The notes beneath the pieces were generated by a model. That model ran no database searches. It was not told the origin of the DNA and saw only the letters and a program-made list of their open reading frames with translations. A program made the translations under genes and the position numbers. A stretch of 64,000 nt of DNA from Alphaproteobacteria bacterium (GTDB lineage: Bacteria > Pseudomonadota > Alphaproteobacteria > Reyranellales > Reyranellaceae): contig JAFKFK010000014.1 in assembly GCA_017307275.1 (NCBI GenBank), positions 1-64,000 of the forward strand. The letters are read 5' to 3'. Positions within the stretch are counted from its first letter, which is position 1. The number at the start of each line of letters is the position of its first letter. Below are positions 1-8,860 of the stretch, piece by piece.

Positions 1-407
1 TCGTCCTGGTTACAATGGATGACGACTTCGTCACCGACCTTCCAGCGCTTCACCTTGGCGCCGACGGCCCAGACGATGCCCGAGGCATCGGAGCCCGCGA
101 TGTGGAACGGCTGCTTGTGCACGTCGAACGGCGAGATCGGCAGGCCGAGGCCGGCCCAGACGCCGTTGTAGTTCACGCCGGCGGCCATCACGAGGACCAG
201 CACCTCGTCTTCGCCGATCGCGTGCGTCGGCACGACTTCGAGCTGCATGGACTGCTCGGGCGGACCGTGACGGTCGCGCCGGATCACCCAGGCGTACATG
301 TTCTTCGGCACGTGACCCAGCGGCGGGATCTCACCGATTTCGTAAAGATCCTTCTTCGGCTGGTTGGCCGTGGGATGCTGGCGAGCCGCAAAAGCGACGA
401 CGGTCAT
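1..407 (-). CDS. ccr: Crotonyl-CoA carboxylase/reductase, N-terminal part (cut by window start)
   Basis: Only the first 135 codons lie in the window; the gene runs off at base 1. The visible part begins MTVVAFAARQ and continues as the N-terminal GroES-like region of a medium-chain dehydrogenase, with DLYEIGEIPPLGHVPKNMYA and later WAGLGLPISPFDVHKQPFH, a pattern I recognise from Ccr. The family reductively carboxylates crotonyl-CoA to ethylmalonyl-CoA with NADPH, the signature step of the ethylmalonyl-CoA pathway. The ATG at 407 follows an AGGAGG site at 415-420. The active-site region is outside the window. The gene is divergent from the flavin oxidoreductase at 623, and the shared 215-bp gap carries two candidate operators (455-467 and 574-593). 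Confidence 0.88.
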   Translation of the reverse strand, partial: MTVVAFAARQHPTANQPKKDLYEIGEIPPLGHVPKNMYAWVIRRDRHGPPEQSMQLEVVPTHAIGEDEVLVLVMAAGVNYNGVWAGLGLPISPFDVHKQPFHIAGSDASGIVWAVGAKVKRWKVGDEVVIHCNQD

Positions 408-454
408 GGCTAAGCCTCCTGCAATGCGGCAAAGCTATTGTTGCGCTCGCGAGA

Positions 455-467
455 TTGCAACGCACAA
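455..467 (-). promoter_or_regulatory. Candidate PhaR-type operator upstream of ccr
   Basis: Read on the minus strand the site is TTGTGCGTTGCAA, which fits TTGTGC-NN-TGCRA, the pattern also found twice upstream of the phasin gene at 13489-13938. Its core is the dyad TGC-N3-GCA. It lies 48-60 bases upstream of the ccr ATG, just downstream of a TATTTT stretch that could be a -10 box. TGC-rich sites bind the polyhydroxybutyrate-responsive repressor PhaR in Paracoccus; linking this site to PhaR is my inference. Confidence 0.45.
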
Positions 468-573
468 AATACTATTCCGAAAGAATGACGCAGGGGAAAA
501 ACAATAAAATTACGCCTGCCTTGCGAAAATCACAGATTGCGCGCCCTGGCGGAGTCGGGGCAGGCTCCCGGCC

Positions 574-593
574 AGGTAAACGGTCGTTTACCT
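574..593. promoter_or_regulatory. Perfect 20-bp palindrome, TetR-type operator candidate
   Basis: AGGTAAACGGTCGTTTACCT has 9-bp arms around a GT centre and lies 30 bases before the ATG at 623, between two divergent genes. AAACG-NN-CGTTT dyads are typical of TetR-family operators. No TetR gene is in the window. Methylobacterium extorquens controls ccr with a TetR-family activator, CcrR, that binds a palindrome upstream of its target. Whether this site serves ccr, the gene at 623 or both cannot be told from sequence. Confidence 0.5.
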
Positions 594-622
594 CAAAGGC
601 CTGAGTTTAGGGAGAAAGCGCC

Positions 623-1897
623 ATGAAGCTCATGTGGTTCCACCTGATGCCGTACACGGAGCTTCCCGACGACTTCAATCAGAAGCACCCGAGCGTCTGG
701 GTCGACATCCACTCCTCGCTGTTCGACCCCAAGCGCGCGCACCACATGTACAACGACTTCATGGACGAGCTCGAATACGCCGCCGAGCTCGGCTACGACG
801 CGATCTGCGTGAACGAGCATCACTCCAACGGCTACGGCCTGATGCCCTCGCCCAATCTCATCGCCTCCTCGCTGGCCCGCCGCACCACCGACACCGCGCT
901 CTGCGTCATGGGCAATTCGCTGGCGCTCTACAATCCGCCGACCCGCGTGGCCGAAGAGTTCGCGATGATCGACTGCATCTCGGGCGGCCGACTGATCGCC
1001 GGCTTTCCGGTCGGCTCGCCGATGGACACCTGCTACGCCTACGGCCAGAACCCCAGCCTGCTGCGCGAGCGCTACTACGAAGCGCATGACCTGGTGAAGA
1101 AGGCATGGACCGAGAAGGACACGTTTGCCTTCTCCGGCCGCTACAACCAGCAGCGCTACGTCAACATCTGGCCGCGGCCGATCCAGAACGACCCACATCC
1201 GCCGATCTGGATTCCGGGCGGCGGCTCGGTCGAGACCTGGCGGTGGTGTGCGGAGATGGACTACGTCTACTGCTACCTCTCCTACTACGGCTACAAGGCC
1301 GGCCTCGCGACCATGCAGGGCTTCTGGAACGAGATGGAGAAGCTCGGCAAGGATCGGAACCCCTACCGTGCCGGCTTCCTGCAGTTCGTCGGAGTCGCCG
1401 AAAGCCGCCAGCAGGCGCTCGATCTCTACACCGAGCCCGCCGAGTATTTTTACGGCCGCTGCCTGCACGTCGATGCGCGCTTCGCGACCCCGCCCGGCTA
1501 CACGACCGAGGCCACGCAGCGCGCCGGCATCGAGAGCATGGTCGCCAAAGCGGCCAACACGGCGAGCTATTCGAACAAGCTCAGCCTCAAGGCCACCAAC
1601 ATGAAGGACATCGTGGATGGCGGCTACGTGATCATCGGCTCGCCCGACGAGGTGGTGGAGCAGATCCGCCACGTCGCCAAGAGCCTGAACGTCGGCCACC
1701 TCATGCTGCTGCTGCAGTACGGCAACATGAGCAAGGACACGACCAAGTACAATTCACGGCTGTTCGCCGAGAAGGTGATGCCGAAGGTCAAGGACCTGTT
1801 CGGCGAATGGGAAGACAAGTGGTGGCCGAAGCCATTGGCCAAGGACCAGCGCGCCGCCGTCCCCGCCTTCCGTCCGCAACCCGTCGCCGCGGAGTAG
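623..1897 (+). CDS. LLM-class flavin-dependent oxidoreductase
   Basis: This 424-residue protein has the bacterial-luciferase-like TIM-barrel pattern: LGYDAICVNEHH near residue 57 with the flavin-site NEHH, a region GGRLIAGFPVGSP near 120, and PHPPIWIPGGG near 190. The family uses reduced FMN or F420 to oxygenate or reduce small organic substrates; the substrate here is unknown. The ATG follows GGGAGAAAG. A GTG-started alpha/beta hydrolase begins 5 bases after its stop, so the two are probably translated together. The palindrome at 574-593 sits over the likely promoter. A similar LLM plus hydrolase pairing occurs at 48213-50339. Confidence 0.85.
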   Translation: MKLMWFHLMPYTELPDDFNQKHPSVWVDIHSSLFDPKRAHHMYNDFMDELEYAAELGYDAICVNEHHSNGYGLMPSPNLIASSLARRTTDTALCVMGNSLALYNPPTRVAEEFAMIDCISGGRLIAGFPVGSPMDTCYAYGQNPSLLRERYYEAHDLVKKAWTEKDTFAFSGRYNQQRYVNIWPRPIQNDPHPPIWIPGGGSVETWRWCAEMDYVYCYLSYYGYKAGLATMQGFWNEMEKLGKDRNPYRAGFLQFVGVAESRQQALDLYTEPAEYFYGRCLHVDARFATPPGYTTEATQRAGIESMVAKAANTASYSNKLSLKATNMKDIVDGGYVIIGSPDEVVEQIRHVAKSLNVGHLMLLLQYGNMSKDTTKYNSRLFAEKVMPKVKDLFGEWEDKWWPKPLAKDQRAAVPAFRPQPVAAE

Positions 1898-1902
1898 TTC
1901 CT

Positions 1903-2694
1903 GTGTCCCAGCCTGTGACGACGACCGTCGAGGTCAACGGTTTCCCCTGCCGTGTCTGGACGAAGGGCAACGGTCCCAAACTCGGCTTCCTGGCCGGCCT
2001 CGGCGGCCTGCCGCGCTGGCTGCCGTTTCTCGACAAGCTCGCCGAGACGCGCACGGTGATCGCGCCGTCGCTGCCAGGTTATCCCGGCGCGACGGGGCAC
2101 ACCGAACTCGACAGCCACCTCGACTGGGTGCTGGCGGTGCGCCAGTTGATCGACAAGGCGGGTCTCGCCGGCGCCGATCTGGTCGGCGCCTCGGTGGGCG
2201 GCGCTTTCGCAGCCGAAATGGCAGCGATCTTTCCGGCGCATGTCGGCCGGCTGGTGCTGATCGCGCCGTTCGGCCTGTTCGACGACCAGGAGCCGGCGGC
2301 CGACCCCTGGGCCCAGCGCCGGGACGTATTGCCCGGCCTGATGTGTGCCGACGGCAGCAAATGGACCGCTCTCGTGACGCCCCCGGAGGGCGCCAACTCC
2401 GTCGAATGGCCGATCGAGATGAGCCGGGCCTCGGAAGCCGCCGCCCGCGCTTTCTGGCCGCTCGGCAACACGCGGCTGGAAAAGCGGCTCGGCCTGATCG
2501 CGGCCCCCACCCTCGTTCTGTGGGGTGACCGGGATTCGCTCCTGCCGCCAAGCTATGCACAGAAATTCGCGGCGGGGATCGGTGGGGGAATCAACGGCGC
2601 AACACGGGTCGAAACTGTCCCCGAGGCCGGCCATCTCGCCTACCTCGATCAGCCCGATGCCGTTGCCCGGGCGGTCCTGACCCATCTCGGTTGA
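1903..2694 (+). CDS. Alpha/beta hydrolase
   Basis: 263 residues from a GTG start at 1903; a GGAG site at 1891 and the 5-base gap after the preceding stop support this start over the longer open frame that overlaps the upstream gene. The catalytic triad is readable: nucleophile Ser97 in GASVGG, an acid in LWGDRD (Asp209 or Asp211) and His244 in EAGHLAYL. The oxyanion region is FLAGLGG near 30-35. It is probably an esterase or a C-C bond hydrolase acting after the flavin enzyme; the substrate is not predictable. Confidence 0.8.
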   Translation: MSQPVTTTVEVNGFPCRVWTKGNGPKLGFLAGLGGLPRWLPFLDKLAETRTVIAPSLPGYPGATGHTELDSHLDWVLAVRQLIDKAGLAGADLVGASVGGAFAAEMAAIFPAHVGRLVLIAPFGLFDDQEPAADPWAQRRDVLPGLMCADGSKWTALVTPPEGANSVEWPIEMSRASEAAARAFWPLGNTRLEKRLGLIAAPTLVLWGDRDSLLPPSYAQKFAAGIGGGINGATRVETVPEAGHLAYLDQPDAVARAVLTHLG

Positions 2695-2733
2695 CAACTG
2701 CGTGATCGGTTGAAATCCCGGCGTTGCTGGAAA

Positions 2734-2765
2734 AACTGGCGCCCTTCGTGGTTGCGTCGCCAGTT
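2734..2765. other. Inverted repeat between co-directional genes
   Basis: AACTGGCG (2734-2741) and CGCCAGTT (2758-2765) can pair around a 16-base loop in the 117-bp gap. There is no T-run, so it is not a standard intrinsic terminator. It may be an operator or a leader hairpin of the gene at 2812. Confidence 0.3.
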
Positions 2766-2811
2766 CTGATCGCTATTGTCCGGCGCGTTAGGTTTTGCGA
2801 GGTGCACGGCA

Positions 2812-3411
2812 ATGACGATCCGTTCGATGAAGTTGACCGCGGGTTTTTCTTTGTTTGCGGCGGTTCTGGCGGTCGGGATCAGCCTGCCCGAGCGGCAGGC
2901 GTCGGCCCAGGTGAAGGCCGTGCCGCGCGAGGGCGTAGCGTTCAACGACACGGTCACACAGCGGGTCAAGATCGAGTCGGTCGACCCTGAAAGCCGCACG
3001 GTCGCCTTCACCTCGACGACCGGCCAGCTCGTGATCCTTCCGGTGACCGACGGCGTCACCAACCTCTCGGCGATCGAGGACAACTCGATGGCCAACGTCA
3101 CCTACACCGAGGTGATCACCATGCTGAACCTGCGCCAGAAGGGCCCGGGCTCGCAGCTGGCGCGTCGCGACCAGATGGACAACAAGCCTAATGCGACGGA
3201 TGTCGAGGCCGGTCGCTTCACGCTGACGGTCGTCGGCGTCGACCTCGCCAAGAACACCGTCTCGGTGATCGATGGTCGCGGCGGCGCAGTCCGCACCTAC
3301 GCCGCCAACACAATCGCCAAGCAGGACATGCTGAAGAAGATCAAGGTCGGCGATGTCGTGATCGGCATGACGACGCCGCTGTTGGTTACGGCGATCTCGC
3401 CCGCGCGCTGA
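2812..3411 (+). CDS. Exported protein of unknown function
   Basis: 199 residues. The N-terminus (MTIRSMKLTAGFSLFAAVLA) has basic residues followed by a hydrophobic stretch and an ASA-type cleavage site near residue 33, so it is probably secreted to the periplasm. The mature part is rich in short beta-strand patterns (VKIESVDPESRTVAFTSTTG, LTVVGVDLAKNTVSVIDG), which look like two repeated small beta modules. No cysteine, catalytic motif or membrane segment follows. The ATG at 2812 has a GAGG site about 10 bases upstream. An intrinsic terminator follows at 3435. I do not recognise the family. Confidence 0.7.
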   Translation: MTIRSMKLTAGFSLFAAVLAVGISLPERQASAQVKAVPREGVAFNDTVTQRVKIESVDPESRTVAFTSTTGQLVILPVTDGVTNLSAIEDNSMANVTYTEVITMLNLRQKGPGSQLARRDQMDNKPNATDVEAGRFTLTVVGVDLAKNTVSVIDGRGGAVRTYAANTIAKQDMLKKIKVGDVVIGMTTPLLVTAISPAR

Positions 3412-3434
3412 TCCGCAGCTTCAGATCAATGCAG

Positions 3435-3465
3435 AACGGCCGGCCTTCGCCGGCCGTTTTCTTTT
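3435..3465 (+). terminator. Intrinsic terminator
   Basis: A perfect 10-bp stem AACGGCCGGC/GCCGGCCGTT with a CTTC loop is followed by TTTTCTTTT, 24 bases after the stop of the exported protein gene. The T-run is only on the plus-strand side. Confidence 0.85.
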
Positions 3466-3475
3466 GCGGCCTCTC

Positions 3476-3760
3476 CTAGACTGCGACGCTGACATCTTCC
3501 CAGAAGCCGATCCAGTGATCGACCGGCTGCATGCGTTGCTGTGGCGCTTCGTAGGACCACGCCGCGCGCGGGCTGCGCCGATCGCCTTCGATAACATCGT
3601 AGAACTGGACGCCGTGAGGACATTTGAGATCGCTCGCCGTCTTGGGCGTGACCTGCAAGAGCTCCATGCGCACGGACTCGCGTGGGAAATAGCGGTAGCC
3701 ATCGACTTCGAGCGTTCTATCGCTTTCGGCGATCACCTTGCCTTGCCAAACAGCCTTCAT
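3476..3760 (-). CDS. DUF427 domain protein
   Basis: 94 residues. The start MKAVWQGKVIAESDRT, followed by YRYFPRESVRMELL and later CPHGVQFYDV, matches my recollection of the DUF427 family of small beta-rich proteins, whose biochemical role is not established. The ATG at 3760 is preceded by GGAGGAAAA. It is a single-gene unit, convergent with the exported protein gene and divergent from the hydrolase at 3925. Confidence 0.8.
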   Translation of the reverse strand: MKAVWQGKVIAESDRTLEVDGYRYFPRESVRMELLQVTPKTASDLKCPHGVQFYDVIEGDRRSPRAAWSYEAPQQRMQPVDHWIGFWEDVSVAV

Positions 3761-3924
3761 GACGGTTTTCCTCCGGTCATACCCCGCATATGGGAAGTGG
3801 CCTTCTCCCTGTCGAGGTTACCCGTGGCGCAAGGTCATTACCTTCCACATCATCGCTAGGACGCCGAAGCGGGCGCATCTCCGGGGCACGGGCAACTTAC
3901 ACCCGAGTGACCAAGGAGACTGCC

Positions 3925-4737
3925 ATGACCCGCCCCGCTTTCGTCGAAACCCGCGACGGCCACCTCCTCGCCTATCGCGACGAAGGCAGCGGCCCGCCGG
4001 TCGTGTTCATCCATGGCTGGTCGCTGTCCGGCGCGATCTGGCAGCCGCAACTCGAGTATCTCGTCGCCAACGGCCATCGCGTCATCACCTATGATCGGCG
4101 CGGCCATGGCCATTCGGCAAAGCCCGCGACCGGCTACGACTACGACACGCTGTCCGACGACCTCGCGGCGATCCTCGCCCATACCGTCGTCACCGGCGCA
4201 ACGCTCGTCGGCCATTCGATGGCCAGTGGCGAGATCGCACGTTACTTTGCACAGCACGGCGGCAAGCGCATCGCCCGTACAGTCTTCGTGGCGCCGACGA
4301 CGCCCTTTGCGCTCAGGACCGACGACAACCCGGAGGGCACGGACCGCGCGGCCTTCGACCAGCTCGTATTGGCCCTCGAAGCGGATACCAAACAATACCT
4401 GACAGCCGGCGCGCCGAGCCTCGTAGGTCCGTACGCACCGCCGGAAATGCTCAAGTGGGTGCTCGACATGGCCTACCAGGCCGATCCTGTGGCCCTGGTG
4501 AAATGCGTACGTGCCTTCACCGAGACCGACTTCCGTGCCGACCTCAGCACGATCAGGGTGCCGACCCTGGTCGTCTACGGCACCGCCGACCTGCCCATGA
4601 TCGCCTGCAACGCCTATCGCACGAGTGCGGCGATTGCCGGCAGCCGCCTCCACGCCTATGAAGGCGCCCCCCACGGCTTGTTCATCACCGACCGCGAGCG
4701 CTTCAATGCCGATCTGCTCCGGTTCGCACGGAGCTAA
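3925..4737 (+). CDS. Alpha/beta hydrolase, haloperoxidase-like
   Basis: 270 residues. The start has AAGGAG 6 bases upstream; the open frame extends further upstream without support. The oxyanion region is VVFIHGWSLSG, the nucleophile Ser98 lies in GHSMA, and the acid Asp222 (YGTADLP) and His250 (GAPHGLF) complete the triad. The sequence resembles cofactor-free chloroperoxidase/esterase proteins. The last elbow glycine of G-x-S-x-G is alanine here, a known variant. The thioesterase-like gene starts 5 bases after its stop, so 3925-5839 looks like one operon. Confidence 0.8.
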   Translation: MTRPAFVETRDGHLLAYRDEGSGPPVVFIHGWSLSGAIWQPQLEYLVANGHRVITYDRRGHGHSAKPATGYDYDTLSDDLAAILAHTVVTGATLVGHSMASGEIARYFAQHGGKRIARTVFVAPTTPFALRTDDNPEGTDRAAFDQLVLALEADTKQYLTAGAPSLVGPYAPPEMLKWVLDMAYQADPVALVKCVRAFTETDFRADLSTIRVPTLVVYGTADLPMIACNAYRTSAAIAGSRLHAYEGAPHGLFITDRERFNADLLRFARS

Positions 4738-4742
4738 TCAGA

Positions 4743-5516
4743 ATGGAGTCGATCTACCGCGTCGAAGGTGCCGCCGCCGCGACCAGCGCCTTTGCCGGCG
4801 GCCCCTGGAATCCCAAGCTGCAACACGGGGCCGCCCCCTCCTCGCTCATCTGCTGGGCGGTCGAGCAGCTTCCGTCGCCCGTGCCGATGCGGGTCGCGCG
4901 CCTGACCGTCGATCTCATGCGGCCGGTGCCTGTCGCGCCGCTCTCGATCGAGACCGAAATCGTCCGCGAAGGCCGCAAGATCCAGCTCGTGTCGGTGAAA
5001 CTGCTGGCCGACGGCGCCGAGGTCGTACGCGCAAGCGCCCTGCGCATCCGCATCGAGCCCCAGGAAGCACCGGCCGTCGCGCGTGGCCCGGCCGTCGAGC
5101 TGCCGATGCCCGAATTGTGTGGTGCTCCGGATTTCTTCGCGACCGAGACGCCGTTCCTGAAGGGTATCGAGATGCGCGTCGCCAAAGGGGGCTTCCGCAT
5201 TCCCGGCCCGGCGGCGGTCTGGTATCGCGCAACCCGGCCGATCGTGGCAGATGCCGCGATCTCGCCGCTGATGCGCGCCGTCATCGCGGCCGACTTCTGC
5301 AACGGCACCTCGTCGGTCTTCGACATGAAAGACTGGACCTTCATCAACGCCGACCTATCGGTGAGCCTCGGCCGCGAGCCCGTCGGCGAGTGGATCCTGC
5401 TCGACGCCGAGACCTGGGTCGGCCCCGATTGCGTCGGTATCGCGGCGGCACGGCTTGCCGACACAAAGGGCTATTTTGGACGCGCCGTGCAGAGCATCAT
5501 CTTCGAGAAGCGCTAA
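4743..5516 (+). CDS. Acyl-CoA thioesterase-like (double hotdog) protein
   Basis: 257 residues. Features of TesB-like double-hotdog proteins are present: an early GGPWNPKLQHGAAPSSLICW with the helix-starting glycine region, RVARLTVDLMRPVPVAPLS near 50, and a second half ending in DWTFINADLSVSLGREPVGE and ETWVGPDCVGIA. The family hydrolyses acyl-CoA thioesters. No single catalytic residue is certain from reading. It is embedded between a hydrolase and a small ABM-domain monooxygenase in the same direction. Confidence 0.75.
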   Translation: MESIYRVEGAAAATSAFAGGPWNPKLQHGAAPSSLICWAVEQLPSPVPMRVARLTVDLMRPVPVAPLSIETEIVREGRKIQLVSVKLLADGAEVVRASALRIRIEPQEAPAVARGPAVELPMPELCGAPDFFATETPFLKGIEMRVAKGGFRIPGPAAVWYRATRPIVADAAISPLMRAVIAADFCNGTSSVFDMKDWTFINADLSVSLGREPVGEWILLDAETWVGPDCVGIAAARLADTKGYFGRAVQSIIFEKR

Positions 5517-5527
5517 AGGAGGCCAAG

Positions 5528-5835
5528 ATGCTGATCGTTCTCGCCGATGCCCGTTTCGACCCAGCACAGGCCGATCAGGTGCGTGCCCTCGCGCGACCGA
5601 TGATCGAGGCCTCGCGCGCCGAGCCGGGCTGCGCCGGCTACGACTATGCTTTCGACCTGCTCGAACCCGACCTTATGCGGGTGCGCGAGTGGTGGAGGGA
5701 CGAGCAGGCGCTCAAGGATCATTTCGCGACGCCGCACATGGCGGCGTTCCTAAAAGGCCTGCATGCCCTTCGGCCCAAATCCGTCACCATCAAGTGTCAC
5801 GAGTTGGGCCCGGAGCGGAAAATGCCGAACGCGGC

Positions 5836-5839
<4 letters not shown>
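5528..5839 (+). CDS. Putative quinol monooxygenase (ABM domain)
   Basis: 103 residues. The pattern [10 protein letters not shown], then [39 protein letters not shown] and FLKGL is typical of antibiotic-biosynthesis monooxygenase (YgiN-like) ferredoxin-fold dimers, which oxidise quinols or act as stress-related enzymes without cofactors. The start has a strong AAAGGAGG. The stop overlaps the end of cysS on the other strand by 4 bases, with no room for a terminator. Confidence 0.8.
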
Positions 5840-7167
<1,328 letters not shown>

Positions 7168-7338
7168 CGCCCCTTGCTCCCGAATTCACATACGAACGAA
7201 GGCTGACTGGACCCGGACGGGTCTCAGACCTCGATACATCGCGCGGTGGACGCGCCGGGGAGGAAGAACAGCGACATGGCGGCAACCTATACGAAGGGTT
7301 CTTGCCGCGCAATTGACGCCCGGCGGCAACGGCTTTCC

Positions 7339-8691
7339 TCAGGCTGTCCGGCCACCGAGCCGCGCCTCGACCCGGGCGCGTCCGATCAGCGGCAGGAGCT
7401 TTGCCATCTCCGGCCCCTTCTCCTGCGCCGTCAGCGCCAGTCGCAATGGGTGGAAGAGCTGACGCCCCTTGCGGCCCGTCGCTGCCGTGACGGCGCTCGT
7501 CCACGCCTTCCAGCTCGTTTCGTCCCACGGGTCTGCCGGCAGCAAAGCGGTCGCTTCGGTGAGGAAGGGCAGATCTTCGAGAACCGGCGCGACCGGCCCG
7601 TTCACGACCGTCGCCCAATCCTTGGCATCGCCCAAGGCCGCGAGGTTTCCGCGAATGGCAAGCCAGAAGGCCTCGCCAAGATCGGAAGAGGTCTCGGCGA
7701 GCCGCTCCTTCACTGTTGCGTAGGACAGCATGTGCAAGGTGCGCGCGCTGAGCTGCGCAAGTTCATCCTCCGAGAAGCGTGCGGATGCGCGCCCGACCCT
7801 CGCGAAGTCCATCGACGTCACGAGCGTGTCGAGCGAGGCCACGGGCTCGACGGCATCGGCGGTTCCCAACCGCGCCAGCAAGGCGGAAATGGCCAGCGCC
7901 TCGATGCCACGCTCGCGCAGGTCGGCGATGGACAGGGAGCCAGTGCGCTTGCTCAAGCCACCGCCGGCTGCATCGACGAGCAGCGGCAGATGGGCAAAGA
8001 CCGGCACGGCCGCGCCCAGCGCCTGGAACATCTGGATCTGCGCGCCGGTGTTGGTGACGTGATCCTCGCCGCGGATCACATGCGTGATGGCAAAGGCAAT
8101 GTCGTCGACCACCGAGGTGAAGCTGTAGAGATAGCTGCCGTCGGCGCGCACGAGCACGGGATCGCTCTGGCTTGCTTCGTCGACATGCTGCGCCCCGCGC
8201 ACCATGTCGTCCCAGCGCACTTCTTCGGCAATGAGCTTGAACCGCCAATGCGGCCGGCGCCCCTCGCCTTCCAGCCGGCGGCGATCATCGTCGGAGAGCT
8301 TGAGCGCGGCGCGGTCGTAGACCGGCGGACGGCCCTGCGCGAGCAACCGCTTGCGCTTGAATTCGAGTTCCTCCGGCGTCTCGTAGCAGGGATAGAGCCG
8401 ACCGGCTGCGATCAATTGATCGCGCGCGACGTCATAGTGTGCCAGGCGATCCGACTGTTTCTCCTTGCGAGCCCAGTCGAGGCCGAGCCAGGCGAGATCG
8501 CGCTCGATTGCCTGCTCGAACTCGGCGCGGCTGCGGACGCGATCCGTATCGTCGAGGCGCAGGATGAACGTTCCGCCCTGCTGCTTGGCATAGAGCCAGT
8601 TGAACAATGCAGCCCGGATGTTGCCGACATGCAGCAGGCCGGTAGGGCTCGGCGCGAAGCGGACGACGGGTGGAGAGGCGGGAGAGACCAT
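7339..8691 (-). CDS. gltX: Glutamyl-tRNA synthetase
   Basis: 450 residues from ATG 8691. Class I motifs are HVGN at 21-24 (after RFAPSPTG) and LSKRT at 246-250, the KMSKS equivalent. There is no zinc-binding Cys set in the 100-125 region, as in the shorter alphaproteobacterial GltX type. Alphaproteobacteria often have two GltX paralogs with different tRNA ranges; which one this is cannot be read here. An in-frame extension to 8784 exists but the conserved RFAPSPTG block argues for 8691. The 169-bp upstream gap contains two hairpins. Confidence 0.95.
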   Translation of the reverse strand: MVSPASPPVVRFAPSPTGLLHVGNIRAALFNWLYAKQQGGTFILRLDDTDRVRSRAEFEQAIERDLAWLGLDWARKEKQSDRLAHYDVARDQLIAAGRLYPCYETPEELEFKRKRLLAQGRPPVYDRAALKLSDDDRRRLEGEGRRPHWRFKLIAEEVRWDDMVRGAQHVDEASQSDPVLVRADGSYLYSFTSVVDDIAFAITHVIRGEDHVTNTGAQIQMFQALGAAVPVFAHLPLLVDAAGGGLSKRTGSLSIADLRERGIEALAISALLARLGTADAVEPVASLDTLVTSMDFARVGRASARFSEDELAQLSARTLHMLSYATVKERLAETSSDLGEAFWLAIRGNLAALGDAKDWATVVNGPVAPVLEDLPFLTEATALLPADPWDETSWKAWTSAVTAATGRKGRQLFHPLRLALTAQEKGPEMAKLLPLIGRARVEARLGGRTA

Positions 8692-8742
8692 GCGAGGCGA
8701 CTTGTGGCGAGCGCGTGTTGGCGGGTCAAGCCGGCTCCGGCA

Positions 8743-8760
8743 GAGCAGCCTTAGCTGCTC
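8743..8760. other. 7-bp hairpin upstream of gltX
   Basis: GAGCAGC/GCTGCTC with a CTTA tetraloop, 52 bases upstream of the gltX start. It lies next to the larger palindrome at 8778-8825. It could be part of the gltX leader; no T-run or antiterminator partner is seen. Confidence 0.4.
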
Positions 8761-8777
8761 CGGATTCCATAGATTCC

Positions 8778-8825
8778 AGAGCACGATCTCCCACCTGCTG
8801 CTTCCAGCCGGGTGGGACGTGCTCT
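8778..8825. repeat. Large bulged palindromic element (REP-like)
   Basis: AGAGCACG pairs with CGTGCTCT, then TCCCACC with GGTGGGA, then GCTG-CTTC-CAGC closes the loop: 19 base pairs with one 3-base bulge (ATC) on the left. It lies between divergent genes, so it is not a terminator for either. The outer arms and layout recall palindromic extragenic elements of alphaproteobacteria with AGAGCATGATC-type ends, but no second copy was noticed in this window. Confidence 0.5.
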
Positions 8826-8860
8826 AGTGTCCCCGGCAACTGGAGAGGAAACCAACAAAC

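Noticed and set aside
420-428. TGC-AAT-GCG over the ccr ribosome site as an extra operator copy
   Set aside because: It lacks the TTG start and has only a partial dyad, so it is not counted as a motif copy.
1105-1902. Upstream extension of the alpha/beta hydrolase frame inside the flavin oxidoreductase gene
   Set aside because: The extension overlaps a well-supported gene in another frame, is Arg-rich, and a GTG with GGAG lies at 1903 right after that gene's stop.
3925-4737. Calling the hydrolase at 3925 a non-heme chloroperoxidase
   Set aside because: These proteins are esterases with side haloperoxidase activity, and the sequence alone cannot support a halogenation role.
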